Assembly (NCBI GenBank): GCA_020354025.1
Contig: CP070638.1
Span: forward strand, 1,687,243-1,751,242
Length of the DNA stretch: 64,000 nt
Source: Fidelibacterota bacterium
GTDB taxonomy: Bacteria; Fidelibacterota; Marinisomatia; SCGC-AAA003-L08; TS1B11
Direction: 5' to 3'
Positions within the stretch are counted from its first letter, which is position 1. Each line of letters opens with the position of its first letter. Positions 1 through 10,768 of the stretch are shown here, in pieces. The position numbers were made by a program, and so were the translations under genes. The notes under the pieces are model-generated. The model did not search any database. It saw only the letters and a program-made list of their open reading frames with translations, and had not been told where the DNA came from.

Positions 1-2107
<2,107 letters not shown>

Positions 2108-2393
2108 GATGTGATCAACCAAGGGATGGCTCACGGCCCAAAGGTACGCAATCAGAGAGATTGGGGAAAGGGGGAGTTGGGGGGATGATGCATGATGCAT
2201 TACGGTTGAAGATTTAAGAATTAATCCCTGAGAACTCGGGGAGTGTAGGAATTTATTGCCCCGGTTCTTGGTATTCTTCACGCTCTTGGCGGTTTGGCTT
2301 GAACAGACATATTATGGGGCCTAACATTCAGCTGTGATTAAACTCCATCCCGTTATCCTGTTGAAAAATACATATCAGTTAAAGGATGAAAAA

Positions 2394-4952
2394 ATGAACA
2401 ACAAGGGGTGCAAATTCAATATAAGAACTTCTTCATGGTTCACGAGCCCTTTTTCTTATAAACCATCACGAATAATAATCGGCCTGCTCATGCTTATTGC
2501 CATGAGTGCGAATGCCTCTGAGATCACACATCCCCACATTATTGTTAAGGAATCAGAATATGCCGAGCTGCAAGCCCGCGCCGAGAATTGGCCCTGGTCA
2601 GTGATGAAGTCGAAGGCCATCAGTGACGCCACCAGCCTGACTTTTAATCCAAGCGACGGTTATAGCACAAAGTGCTACCGGATTCAGGACATCGCCAGTT
2701 CGTGTGCGCTGGCGTATATCCTCGATCCGGCCAATCGATCCACCTATGTAAGCAAGGTTGAAACGGTACTGGCCCCCGCAATAGACAATATTCGAAATGT
2801 GAAGGAGAACAGCAGCGTCGATGATCATCTGTATAGCGTGACCCCTTCCAGTCCTACTTTCATGGTATACCTGGCATTGGATATCATGTACGATAGCTTG
2901 TCCACCGACATCCGGCAAGCGATCGAAGAAGATTGTGACTATATTGCCAGCAACCATTGGGATGCCTGGCGGGAAAGTAAATACGCCATCGAAGGGATTA
3001 TGGAGCTGTATCACAACGGCAATACGGCTCTTTTCGAGGAAAAAAAGGAATCATATCGCAGCTATATCTTGGAGGAAACTACATCAGATGGCGTGTTTAC
3101 GACCGGCCCCGGCTATACTAAAAGCAGGCTGTTCATGGACAAACGCATACAGAAAAAACTGTTCATGGACGTCTGCGAATACCAGGGATATCATGAGTTC
3201 TACAGTGATCCTAAGTTCCAGAATCTGCATGAATGGATTATGGGCTATATCGTTACGTATTTTAATCGAGCCTACACGTTCGGCGACACACCGCCAACGA
3301 AAGACCTTGATCACTGGGCGGTGTCGGTCTTTCGAGCCCCTCGCTTTTCCCGGCGGGCACAGCAATATGCCGCCTGGCATATCGGTACCTTGACGGACAA
3401 CCTGATTAAAGGCCGTCTGCTGCACTATGTTTTATGTGATTCGATCCCCCTGCCACCAGTCAGACCGCCAAGCAGGATTTTTCAAAACGGCGGGGCCTGG
3501 CTGCTGGAAGATTCCGACTCCGACCGGGGCCTTTCCGGGGCGCTTTGGAATATACAGGTCGATCGGGAAAGCCACACCCACAAAGACGTCAATGCCATTC
3601 ACATCGCCGCTTATGGCGAACATGTAATTCGTAATTCCGGCTACGATGGGTATGGGGAACCGGAAAATGAATGGTCCTGGATCCGTAGTACATCGGAGTC
3701 TTCGAATACTGTGATGATAAATAATCAGGATCACTTGATAAAACAGGGTGGCGGTATTACTGAAGGCTTGGTCGGTGGTGACCTGGAATATGCCAGCGGG
3801 AGCTCCGGTTATGCGCTGGCAAGCGGCCGTCATCAGCGCAACTTCATCTTCGTGAAGCCTCAGGACGGCAAGAACGGTTATTTTATACTGATTGACGAGG
3901 TGAGTTCCGCCTTTTTCTCGACGGTTAAGGCGAACGTGGCCTTGCATCCTAATTCCTCATCCAATCCAACGGTTGTCGCCGATGGGAAGGAATATAAATG
4001 GGATATTGGAGGCTGCAATTACAGCGGCCATCCGGTTGCGGTAACGATATTCCTTGGGACCAATCCCTCCGCTGCAAGTGTCAAGACCGGCTACAAAGGC
4101 TCTTATGATAGTTGCAGCCGTTATTATGGCAAATACCTGTACTCAACCTACGATGCGGATAGCGACGGTAAAGCCTCCATCGTATCGGTGGTCTTCCCCC
4201 ATGATGCCTCGCATGTAGTTGCAGATATGAGCCGAATAGTACTGACGGATGCCAGCGGGGCTATTATCAATCATGGAGACTCGATTATAGACTACGCCCT
4301 GGGCTCTCAGAGTGACACTGTCGTTACCTATGAAGCTGTTTCCTTCGACGGAATGGCTGCTGTATATCGAAATAAAGGTGCGACCAATCAATTCTACTTT
4401 GTGCGAAAGGGCACCCTGTTTGATGACCACTCAATCTCCCGAATCGGGTTTGATTCGAATGCCGAAATAAGCCTGTTTATCGATGATAAGCACGGAAAAA
4501 TTATCTCACCGGGAACGGAGGTAACCTTCTACTATCCTGAAATAACCGGTGTTAAGCAGAACGACAGTCTGGCTTCCATATTGGAATCGGGCCCTGGATG
4601 GATTACGATAAATGTAGAATCGGGGACGCATGATATACAGCTCATCAGCGACGTTATCATCAACTCCGAGGAACCACTTCAGATTGTCCGTTCCTTTGAG
4701 CTGCAGCAGAATTATCCGAATCCATTCAATCCCATGACAACAATCCGCTATGATCTGTCAAAATCAGGGCATGTCTCCTTGAAGATCTACAATCTTCTTG
4801 GACAGGAAATTGAGACGCTCGTCAACGGATGGTGCTATGCCGGTAGACATGAAATCAAGTGGGCAGCAGAGGGACTGACCAGCGGAATATACTTCTATAA
4901 TTTGCGGGCAGGTGAGTTCTCGGAAACAAGGAAATTTGTCCTGCAGAAATAA
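2394..4952 (+). CDS. Secreted heparinase II/III-like polysaccharide lyase with C-terminal sorting domain
   Basis: This is a likely exported lyase acting on uronic-acid polysaccharides (alginate, heparin-like or ulvan-like); the substrate cannot be read from sequence. The ATG at 2394 follows AAAGGA at 2381-2386. A hydrophobic segment (GLLMLIAMSANAS) about 30 residues in acts as signal peptide. The N-terminal half is helical, as in the toroid domain of this family. Near residues 390-430 is the family motif ESHTHKDVNAIH, then NSGYDGYG and SSNTVMINNQ, which carry the histidine and tyrosine typical of Hepar_II_III domains. The last ~85 residues start at NYPNPFNP and end GEFSETRKFVLQK, a FlgD-like/type IX sorting domain. 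At 852 residues it is isolated from other carbohydrate genes, and its base composition looks AT-richer than its neighbours, consistent with transfer. Confidence 0.85.
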   Translation: MNNKGCKFNIRTSSWFTSPFSYKPSRIIIGLLMLIAMSANASEITHPHIIVKESEYAELQARAENWPWSVMKSKAISDATSLTFNPSDGYSTKCYRIQDIASSCALAYILDPANRSTYVSKVETVLAPAIDNIRNVKENSSVDDHLYSVTPSSPTFMVYLALDIMYDSLSTDIRQAIEEDCDYIASNHWDAWRESKYAIEGIMELYHNGNTALFEEKKESYRSYILEETTSDGVFTTGPGYTKSRLFMDKRIQKKLFMDVCEYQGYHEFYSDPKFQNLHEWIMGYIVTYFNRAYTFGDTPPTKDLDHWAVSVFRAPRFSRRAQQYAAWHIGTLTDNLIKGRLLHYVLCDSIPLPPVRPPSRIFQNGGAWLLEDSDSDRGLSGALWNIQVDRESHTHKDVNAIHIAAYGEHVIRNSGYDGYGEPENEWSWIRSTSESSNTVMINNQDHLIKQGGGITEGLVGGDLEYASGSSGYALASGRHQRNFIFVKPQDGKNGYFILIDEVSSAFFSTVKANVALHPNSSSNPTVVADGKEYKWDIGGCNYSGHPVAVTIFLGTNPSAASVKTGYKGSYDSCSRYYGKYLYSTYDADSDGKASIVSVVFPHDASHVVADMSRIVLTDASGAIINHGDSIIDYALGSQSDTVVTYEAVSFDGMAAVYRNKGATNQFYFVRKGTLFDDHSISRIGFDSNAEISLFIDDKHGKIISPGTEVTFYYPEITGVKQNDSLASILESGPGWITINVESGTHDIQLISDVIINSEEPLQIVRSFELQQNYPNPFNPMTTIRYDLSKSGHVSLKIYNLLGQEIETLVNGWCYAGRHEIKWAAEGLTSGIYFYNLRAGEFSETRKFVLQK

Positions 4953-5121
4953 AGCGCGACAGCTCACAGCCGCCTACAATCATCTGAGGTCAACCTGCTG
5001 GACTGGCAGACAAATTGAACTTGCCCTCCTGGCTCCCCTCACTTCGAAATACAGGGGATACTTTGTATCGGGGATGAGTTAAGTCCCTTGACGGGCTTTA
5101 CGGTTCATAACTTATCGCTCA

Positions 5122-6624
5122 ATGATGGAATCTAACAAAAGCCAACCCGGGCGATACCCCTTCACCAGTGGCATCTACCCCGAGATGTATCGGAAGCGCC
5201 TGTGGACCATGCGCCAGTACGCAGGATTCGGCTCGGCGGAGGAGTCCAACAAGCGCTATCGTTATCTGCTGAAGCAGGGAGTGACAGGCCTGTCATTGGC
5301 CTTTGACCTCCCCACCCAGATCGGCTACGATTCGGACCATCCTATGGCCGAGGGCGAGGTAGGCCGAGTGGGGGTGGCCGTATCCTCCCTGGCCGATATG
5401 GAGGTGTTGCTGAAAGACATACCACTGGAGCGGGTCTCCACCTCCATGACCATCAACGCTACGGCGGCTGTCCTGCTGGCTTTGTACGTTGCGGCGGCGG
5501 AAAAGCAGGGAGTGCAGCCGGGACAGCTGCGGGGCACGGTACAGAACGATATCCTGAAGGAGTTCATCGCCAGGGGCACCTACATCTATCCCCCCGGCCC
5601 CTCTATGCGCCTGGTAACTGACCTCTTCGCCTGGTGCGGTCGGGAGATGCCAGGCTGGAACACTATCTCCATCAGCGGCTACCACATGCGGGAGGCAGGC
5701 GCCACAGCCGCCCAGGAGCTGGCCTTCACCTTCGCCAACGGTATTGCCTACGTGCAGGCTGCGGTGGAAGCTGGGTTGGACGTAAACACCTTCGGCCAGC
5801 GGCTCAGCTTCTTCTTCAACGTCCACATGAACTTGTTGGAGGAAGTGGCTAAATTTCGCGCTGCGCGGCGTATCTGGGCCGGGATCATGAAGGAGCGCTT
5901 CAAGGCCACCGAACCTAGAGCTCAAATGTGCCGCTTCCACACCCAGACCGCCGGGTCATCTCTTACCGCCCAGCAGATTGACAACAATGTGGTGCGCACT
6001 ACCCTCGAGGCCTTGGCAGCCGTCCTGGGAGGGACCCAGTCGCTGCACACCAATAGTCGGGATGAAGCCCTGGCCTTGCCTACCGAAGATTCAGTGCGTC
6101 TGGCACTGCGCACCCAGCAGATCATCGCCCACGAGACCCGCATAACCGAGGCAGTGGATCCCTTGGCCGGCAGCTACTTCGTGGAAGAACTCACCGATCG
6201 GCTGGAGCGCGAAACCCTGGAGCTAATTGCGGCCATCGACAAACTGGGCGGGGCAGTCACGGCCATTGAGACGAACTATCAGGAGAGGGAAATCGCCCGC
6301 TCGGCCTATGAGTTCCAGCAGGCCGTAGAGCAGGGAGAACAGATCATCGTGGGTGTAAACCGCTTCGTGGCGGACGAATCTGATACAGCCTCGCTTCAAG
6401 CCATCGATCAGCGGGTGGTAAAGATCCAGCTGGCCCGGCTTAAAAAAGTGAAAAAGGAGCGGAGTACGGAGGAAGTCCAACAGGCTCTCGAACACCTCAA
6501 GAGCGCCGCCCGTAATGACGACAACCTGCTACCCCCCATTCTCAATGCCGTGCGGATTTATGCCACCCTGGGAGAAATCTCTGATGCTCTGCGGGAGGTC
6601 TTCGGGGAGCATAAAGCACAGTGA
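5122..6624 (+). CDS. Methylmalonyl-CoA mutase, large (catalytic) subunit without B12 domain
   Basis: This protein interconverts succinyl-CoA and methylmalonyl-CoA, together with a separate cobalamin-binding subunit. It has 500 residues, forms the whole TIM-barrel mutase domain, and ends before any cobalamin-binding DxHxxG module, so it is the large chain of a split enzyme. Visible family segments are [25 protein letters not shown] and [13 protein letters not shown]. The residues that separate methylmalonyl-CoA mutase from isobutyryl-CoA mutase are Y69 (in GYDSD), R151 (in ARGTYIYPP) and H188 (in SGYHM). The first two match methylmalonyl-CoA mutase (Tyr/Arg) rather than isobutyryl-CoA mutase (Phe/Gln). 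ATG codons at 5122 and 5125 are both possible starts. No small subunit or epimerase gene is adjacent. Confidence 0.9.
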   Translation: MMESNKSQPGRYPFTSGIYPEMYRKRLWTMRQYAGFGSAEESNKRYRYLLKQGVTGLSLAFDLPTQIGYDSDHPMAEGEVGRVGVAVSSLADMEVLLKDIPLERVSTSMTINATAAVLLALYVAAAEKQGVQPGQLRGTVQNDILKEFIARGTYIYPPGPSMRLVTDLFAWCGREMPGWNTISISGYHMREAGATAAQELAFTFANGIAYVQAAVEAGLDVNTFGQRLSFFFNVHMNLLEEVAKFRAARRIWAGIMKERFKATEPRAQMCRFHTQTAGSSLTAQQIDNNVVRTTLEALAAVLGGTQSLHTNSRDEALALPTEDSVRLALRTQQIIAHETRITEAVDPLAGSYFVEELTDRLERETLELIAAIDKLGGAVTAIETNYQEREIARSAYEFQQAVEQGEQIIVGVNRFVADESDTASLQAIDQRVVKIQLARLKKVKKERSTEEVQQALEHLKSAARNDDNLLPPILNAVRIYATLGEISDALREVFGEHKAQ

Positions 6625-6758
6625 TAAATGTAGAGAGCAAGGTTGCCATTTATGCGAAATACCCAGGAGCAAGCCGGGACCTCTTCCCGTGATACATAGT
6701 ACTCACCACTTATTTCACGCTCTTCAATCTGTGATCTGCATAGAGCGGTAATGAAGTC

Positions 6759-7529
6759 ATGCTGACTATAAGTCTCGTCCAGCCCCGACTGACTACCAGC
6801 TTCATCGGCCGGGAGATCACCTACTATCCCTCCACCGGCTCAACGAACACTGATCTGTGGGCACTGGTAGATAGCGGGGAAGCTATGCCAGGCCAGGTAG
6901 TAATCACCGATGACCAGCAGTCCGGCAGAGGGCGTCAAGGCCGACGCTGGTTCTCCGCGGCTGGGCTTGGACTGACTTTTTCGATATTCCTGAGCCCGAA
7001 GCTCCCCCAGGAACGACTTGGCTTGTTATCCCTGGGTATGGGCGTGGCGGTCGCGGACGCCCTCGAGCTTGAGAATGTGAAAGCCCGGCTTAAGTGGCCT
7101 AACGATATCGTCTGGGAAGGACACAAGCTGGGGGGTATTCTGGCTGAAAGCCGCATGACCGATGAGGGGCCAGCAGTGGTCATAGGTACGGGGATCAACG
7201 TGAATGAGCAGATCACGGATTTCCCCGAAGAGCTGCATTCTGCTGCTGTTTCAGTGTATATGGTTCTGGGGAGGCCGATCCAGCGGGAACTGCTCCTGGC
7301 CTCGACTCTAAACCGGTTCGAAGAATTGTTGAAGGACTGCCTTGATGATGTAACTTCCTTCTGGCAGGAACGGTGCGACCATCTGGGGTATCCGGTACGC
7401 TTCGACGGTCCCGATGGCCGTCTGGAAGGGCGTTTCACCGGCGTGAACCCGGCGGGGCAGGGATTGATCGAAATTGGATCAGAAATCCACGAGTTATCCG
7501 CTGGTGATCTTGATTTGAAACCCGAATGA
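6759..7529 (+). CDS. birA: Biotin-[acetyl-CoA-carboxylase] ligase (biotin protein ligase)
   Basis: The enzyme attaches biotin, through biotinyl-AMP, to the lysine of biotin carboxyl carrier proteins. It has 256 residues with the catalytic biotin/ATP loop GRGRQGR at 56-62, KWPNDI at 112-117 and GGILAE just after, and a small C-terminal SH3-like domain. There is no N-terminal helix-turn-helix, so it is the monofunctional type and should not repress biotin synthesis genes. The gene is followed after 45 bases by pantothenate kinase, a common pairing in bacteria. A natural substrate in this window is the BCCP encoded at 20049-20567 (K133). Confidence 0.93.
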   Translation: MLTISLVQPRLTTSFIGREITYYPSTGSTNTDLWALVDSGEAMPGQVVITDDQQSGRGRQGRRWFSAAGLGLTFSIFLSPKLPQERLGLLSLGMGVAVADALELENVKARLKWPNDIVWEGHKLGGILAESRMTDEGPAVVIGTGINVNEQITDFPEELHSAAVSVYMVLGRPIQRELLLASTLNRFEELLKDCLDDVTSFWQERCDHLGYPVRFDGPDGRLEGRFTGVNPAGQGLIEIGSEIHELSAGDLDLKPE

Positions 7530-7574
7530 TCGTCATAAATCCGGCTCTGTATCCAATGCTGAAAGGAGAAGCTC

Positions 7575-8342
7575 ATGCTGCTGGCAATTGATGTAGGGAA
7601 TTCCAACGTCGTTCTGGCCCTGTTTGATGGCGAGACACTGGTGGAGAGTTGGCGCCTGCACACCAACGCCACTCACACCGCCGATGACTGGTGGATTGCT
7701 GTCAAGCACCTGGCGGAAGATGCCGCGGTGGATATTGCCACAATTGATGGCGTTGCCATTTCCAGCGTTGTGCCGGTAGTAGGACAAGCCCTGCTGCAGA
7801 TGTGCCAGCGCTACCTGCGCATTGAGCCCCTACGGATTAACGCTCATTTGCCCCTGGAGCTGGGATTGAATGTGAAGGACCCGGACTCAGTTGGAGCCGA
7901 CCGCATCTGCAATGTGGTGGCCGCCCGGGAGGTTTATGGCACTCCCTGCATAATCGTCGACCTGGGTACTGCCACTACCTTCGATGTGGTCGATGAAGCC
8001 GGGCATTTTATAGGCGGTTCCATCGCCCCGGGGGTGGAGACCAGCGCCAGTCGTCTCTTCTCCGGGGCGGCTCTACTGTCTGCCGTTGATCTGAAGTCGC
8101 CTGAGACCGTCATCGGTAAAGACACGGAAACCAACCTGCAGGCTGGCATTATATACGGTGTTGTGGATCAGATTGACGGTATGCTGACCCGAATCCGGGA
8201 GGAAACCGGCTGGAAGGAAATGAAGGTGGTACTCACCGGCGGACTGGGGGAATTAATCGCTGGCGAGCTGCGCAACACAGTCACCTATGACTCGGACCTC
8301 ACTGTCAAGGGTCTGCGGCTGATTCATGAGCAGTGCAGGTAA
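7575..8342 (+). CDS. coaX: Type III pantothenate kinase
   Basis: CoaX phosphorylates pantothenate in the first step of coenzyme A synthesis, and is the ATP-dependent ASKHA-fold type that CoA does not inhibit. The protein has 255 residues, a normal length. It starts MLLAIDVGNSN (the phosphate-binding loop), then has DSVGADRICN around residue 100, DLGTATTFDVV around 130, and a GG(L)GE segment near the end. A strong AAAGGAG ribosome binding site lies at 7562-7568, 7 bases before the ATG. It sits behind the biotin ligase and is probably in the same transcript. The next gene is separated by about 200 bases and a likely promoter. Confidence 0.95.
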   Translation: MLLAIDVGNSNVVLALFDGETLVESWRLHTNATHTADDWWIAVKHLAEDAAVDIATIDGVAISSVVPVVGQALLQMCQRYLRIEPLRINAHLPLELGLNVKDPDSVGADRICNVVAAREVYGTPCIIVDLGTATTFDVVDEAGHFIGGSIAPGVETSASRLFSGAALLSAVDLKSPETVIGKDTETNLQAGIIYGVVDQIDGMLTRIREETGWKEMKVVLTGGLGELIAGELRNTVTYDSDLTVKGLRLIHEQCR

Positions 8343-8538
8343 TTGGAACCGCTCCCGCGCAGTTGTTACTCCGCATTTTATAACGGAAAATCAGACACCC
8401 ATAAAGTATCAAACGAATCCGATTACCCTCGGTGATTATTGTATAATAGAGGAGAAGCTTTTTTTCGTTGTCGTGTAATTTATGATTTGCGTCTTATGTG
8501 TTCGGCATCTTATTTTTGGATAAGAATATCTCATTATC
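8343..8538 (+). promoter_or_regulatory. Upstream region of the Rrf2-uspA pair with possible promoter and operator
   Basis: This AT-rich gap holds a TATAAT hexamer at 8442-8447 with no good -35 box at the usual distance. Nearer the gene is an inverted repeat, CTTAT-N6-ATAAG (8509-8524), 14 bases before the Rrf2 start. Rrf2 regulators commonly control their own promoter, so the repeat is a reasonable operator candidate, but it is short and could be chance. No Shine-Dalgarno sequence is visible before the ATG at 8539. Confidence 0.3.
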
Positions 8539-9015
8539 ATGCTTTATTCCAAATCAGCTGAATATACTATTCAGGCCATGCTCTACCTTGCCGAGAATGA
8601 GGGCAAAGGTCTGGTGATGGTCAGTTCCATTGCAGAGGCTTATAATATCCCCAAGCATTTTCTGGCCAAGCTGGTTCAAACGCTCACCAGGAACCATTTA
8701 ATTAGAAGCTACCGGGGTCGCAACGGAGGTATCGAACTGGCTCGGCCCGCCGAGAAAATCACGATACTACAGATTGTCAATGCTATCGAGGGACCACCGC
8801 CTGAGAAGGAAATGTGCGTGATTGGGCTGGATGTCTGCTCGGACGATGTGGTCTGCCCGCTACATAACCAATGGCAGCACATCAAGGACCTGATGCATGA
8901 CACCCTTAACAACCAGACGCTGTTGGACCTGGTGGTAGGAATTCGTCAGAAACGACAGGAACTGGCAAAAGTTCTCCGGGAGTCGGAGTTACAGGAAACG
9001 CTCACCCTATCATAA
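8539..9015 (+). CDS. Rrf2-family transcriptional regulator with three-cysteine cluster motif
   Basis: This 158-residue winged-helix regulator belongs to the Rrf2 family (IscR, NsrR, CymR, RirA). The N-terminal DNA-binding part runs through SAEYTIQAMLYLAEN, the recognition helix region IPKHFLAKLVQTL and the wing RGRNGGIEL. Three cysteines at C93, C100 and C106 (C-x6-C-x5-C) occupy the place where family members bind a [2Fe-2S] or [4Fe-4S] cluster. It therefore probably senses iron-sulphur status, nitric oxide or redox change. It lies 15 bases before a uspA-type gene and is probably co-transcribed with it. Which Rrf2 subgroup it belongs to cannot be told from the sequence alone. Confidence 0.9.
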   Translation: MLYSKSAEYTIQAMLYLAENEGKGLVMVSSIAEAYNIPKHFLAKLVQTLTRNHLIRSYRGRNGGIELARPAEKITILQIVNAIEGPPPEKEMCVIGLDVCSDDVVCPLHNQWQHIKDLMHDTLNNQTLLDLVVGIRQKRQELAKVLRESELQETLTLS

Positions 9016-9030
9016 GCAAGGCATCTGGAA

Positions 9031-9495
9031 ATGGCGCTCTATCGAAAGATCCTGCTTACCACAGATTTTTCCGACTATTCCAAGGTAGCTATACCTCACG
9101 CTGTTACGATAGCCAAGCAGTTCGATTCTGAACTGCTGGTGCTTCATGTCCTGGAACCCCTGCTCACACCGGTGGATTTCGCGTGGGGACCGATGGCCTT
9201 ATCTGAAGACTGGGAAGAACAACGGGCTGAACACTCTGAGAAATACTTAAATGATTGGATCGTCAGTGAATTGCCCACCGACATCAGCGTGAAGCCCATA
9301 CTGGCCCATGGTACTCCTATCAGGGAAATACTCCAGACCATTAATAGCCATAATATAGACCTTGTGATAATGGCAACCCACGGCCAGACCGGCATTGCCC
9401 ATGCTCTCTTTGGAAGCACCAGCGAAAAAGTAGTCCGTCGCAGCCCTGTGCCTGTCCTAACAGTAAGAAAATCAAAAGACCACGACGCAAAATAA
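9031..9495 (+). CDS. Universal stress protein, UspA family
   Basis: This single-domain cytoplasmic universal stress protein has 154 residues. It begins YRKILLTTDFSDYSKVAIPHA, the usual beta1-alpha1 segment. Near the C-terminus is ATHGQTG followed by FGSTSEKVV, matching the ATP-binding pattern G-x2-G-x9-G-S/T. It ends with the conserved PVPVLTV strand. It is likely to bind ATP and act in stress tolerance, but its partners are unknown. It sits directly behind an Rrf2 regulator, so expression may respond to redox or iron-sulphur stress. Confidence 0.92.
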   Translation: MALYRKILLTTDFSDYSKVAIPHAVTIAKQFDSELLVLHVLEPLLTPVDFAWGPMALSEDWEEQRAEHSEKYLNDWIVSELPTDISVKPILAHGTPIREILQTINSHNIDLVIMATHGQTGIAHALFGSTSEKVVRRSPVPVLTVRKSKDHDAK

Positions 9496-10111
9496 ATCCG
9501 ACCGGGACTTACGCTTTTATCGGGAGTTCTGGTATACTCTTTAGAAATGCGGTCAGGGATAGCCAGCAGGTTTAATCTGGATAAATAGGTACCTTTATCC
9601 TATTTTTATTTTTAAATTCACGTCGAGCCTCAGATATTTTTTTATATGATAAGCCTGACGAAGGCTGATCTGTCTGTAGCAGTTATTTGAAACAAAGGCC
9701 GGTATCTTTATTAAGCACCAGGTACTGACTGTCCTCCCTCCCTCTCTCCAAGTCAGGGTATTCAAACCCTGTTCCTTCGTGGTGGTGAATTCGTCTGGAC
9801 GGCATCCCCAGGCCGTCGCGTAACGGTTATATCGGGTGTGAGCGAGGTATCGGCCCTCCTTTTTGCCAGACACGGTCTCGGACATCTCCTCTAATCTAAG
9901 CAGCCCTATTACTATAACGAGATCGTGTCTGGCTTTACTTTAAATGATTACCCCGTACTATCGGCTAATCCTTTTATGGCGGGCTCGGCCTGCGAATTGA
10001 TAGGCAACTTTTTGCCCTTAAATATAGTCTAATAGGTAGACAGCAAATAGCCGGGCTGACCTGATTTCAGTCGGCATTGTCTTTAGTCACTGTTTATTTG
10101 AGGATAAGGTC
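9496..10111. other. 616-bp intergenic region rich in inverted repeats, possible structured RNA
   Basis: No convincing gene is present. The stretch carries four separate hairpin-forming repeats. They are 9754-9771 (CAGGGT/ACCCTG), 9798-9817 (GACGGC/GCCGTC), a long one with 16-base arms at 9865-9880 and 9918-9933, and 10050-10075 (GCCG..CTGA/TCAG..CGGC). The long one has a single non-Watson-Crick position, which would be a G-U pair in RNA from the plus strand, and a 37-base loop. Such density could mean a non-coding RNA, a miniature element or a tonB leader. A 96-codon minus-strand frame at 9595-9885 crosses several of these repeats and looks non-coding. Confidence 0.45.
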
Positions 10112-10768
10112 ATGAGACAATCATCTTTGGAAAATAGCTACCCTTACCGTATTCGAGTGATTATCCTCGGCATCGTACTCATTATAGCGATAGTGCTCTT
10201 CGCCTTCCCGAGATTCCGCTCAAACCAACCGATAGCTGCGGTTTCCATGTTTGACGAGGTCCTGGAGGAGATAAATATTCCTGAGACACGCCAATTCGAC
10301 CCACCACCTCCCCCTCCGCGTCCTTCTATTCCGATTGAATCCGAGCGGGAGGACTTTGCGGAGGATATAACCATCGAGGAAACCGCTCTCGATGAGTATG
10401 ATCTCTGGGAAGTTCCCCCTCTGCCCGATGATGACGCGGACAGCAGGATCAAGTTCATTCCCTACGATGAGCCACCCGTTCCAATCGGCGGATTCGCGGC
10501 CATCAGCGAAAAACTGGTCTACCCCCCAATGGCCAAGAAAGCCGAAATCGAAGGAACCGTTGTTCTTCAGGTTTTTGTGAGTGATAAGGGTCTTGTGGAG
10601 GACATGGTGGTGCAGAAGGGCCTGCCCGGGACCGGGCTTGACGAAGCGGCTGTCCGGGCTATTAAGCAGGTTCGTTTCAAGCCGGCCATGCAGCGCGATA
10701 CTGCCGTAGGCGTGTGGATCGCCATCCCCATCCGATTCCGTTTAACTATGCCCGAAACTCACAGCTGA
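10112..10768 (+). CDS. tonB: TonB-family energy transducer
   Basis: TonB couples the inner-membrane proton gradient to outer-membrane receptors. The 218-residue protein has one N-terminal membrane segment (IILGIVLIIAIVLFAF, about residues 18-33). A proline run of six follows near residue 65, and the linker is acidic. The C-terminal TonB domain starts around residue 130 with LVYPPMAKKAEIEGTVVLQV and contains GLDEAAVRAIKQVRFKPA. ATG at 10112 is preceded by GAGGATAAGGTC. No exbB, exbD or receptor gene is next to it. Its last 10 bases overlap the 3' end of the convergent glcF gene. Confidence 0.92.
   Translation: MRQSSLENSYPYRIRVIILGIVLIIAIVLFAFPRFRSNQPIAAVSMFDEVLEEINIPETRQFDPPPPPPRPSIPIESEREDFAEDITIEETALDEYDLWEVPPLPDDDADSRIKFIPYDEPPVPIGGFAAISEKLVYPPMAKKAEIEGTVVLQVFVSDKGLVEDMVVQKGLPGTGLDEAAVRAIKQVRFKPAMQRDTAVGVWIAIPIRFRLTMPETHS

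Noticed and set aside
9754-9771. A T-arm-like hairpin (CAGGG/CCCTG) suggesting a tRNA
   Set aside because: The loop is 6 or 8 bases depending on pairing, not the standard 7-base T-loop, and no acceptor stem or anticodon arm fits around it.
9595-9885. A 96-codon minus-strand ORF in the intergenic region before tonB
   Set aside because: Its sequence crosses several hairpin repeats, has no recognisable domain, no ribosome binding site and a composition unlike neighbouring proteins.
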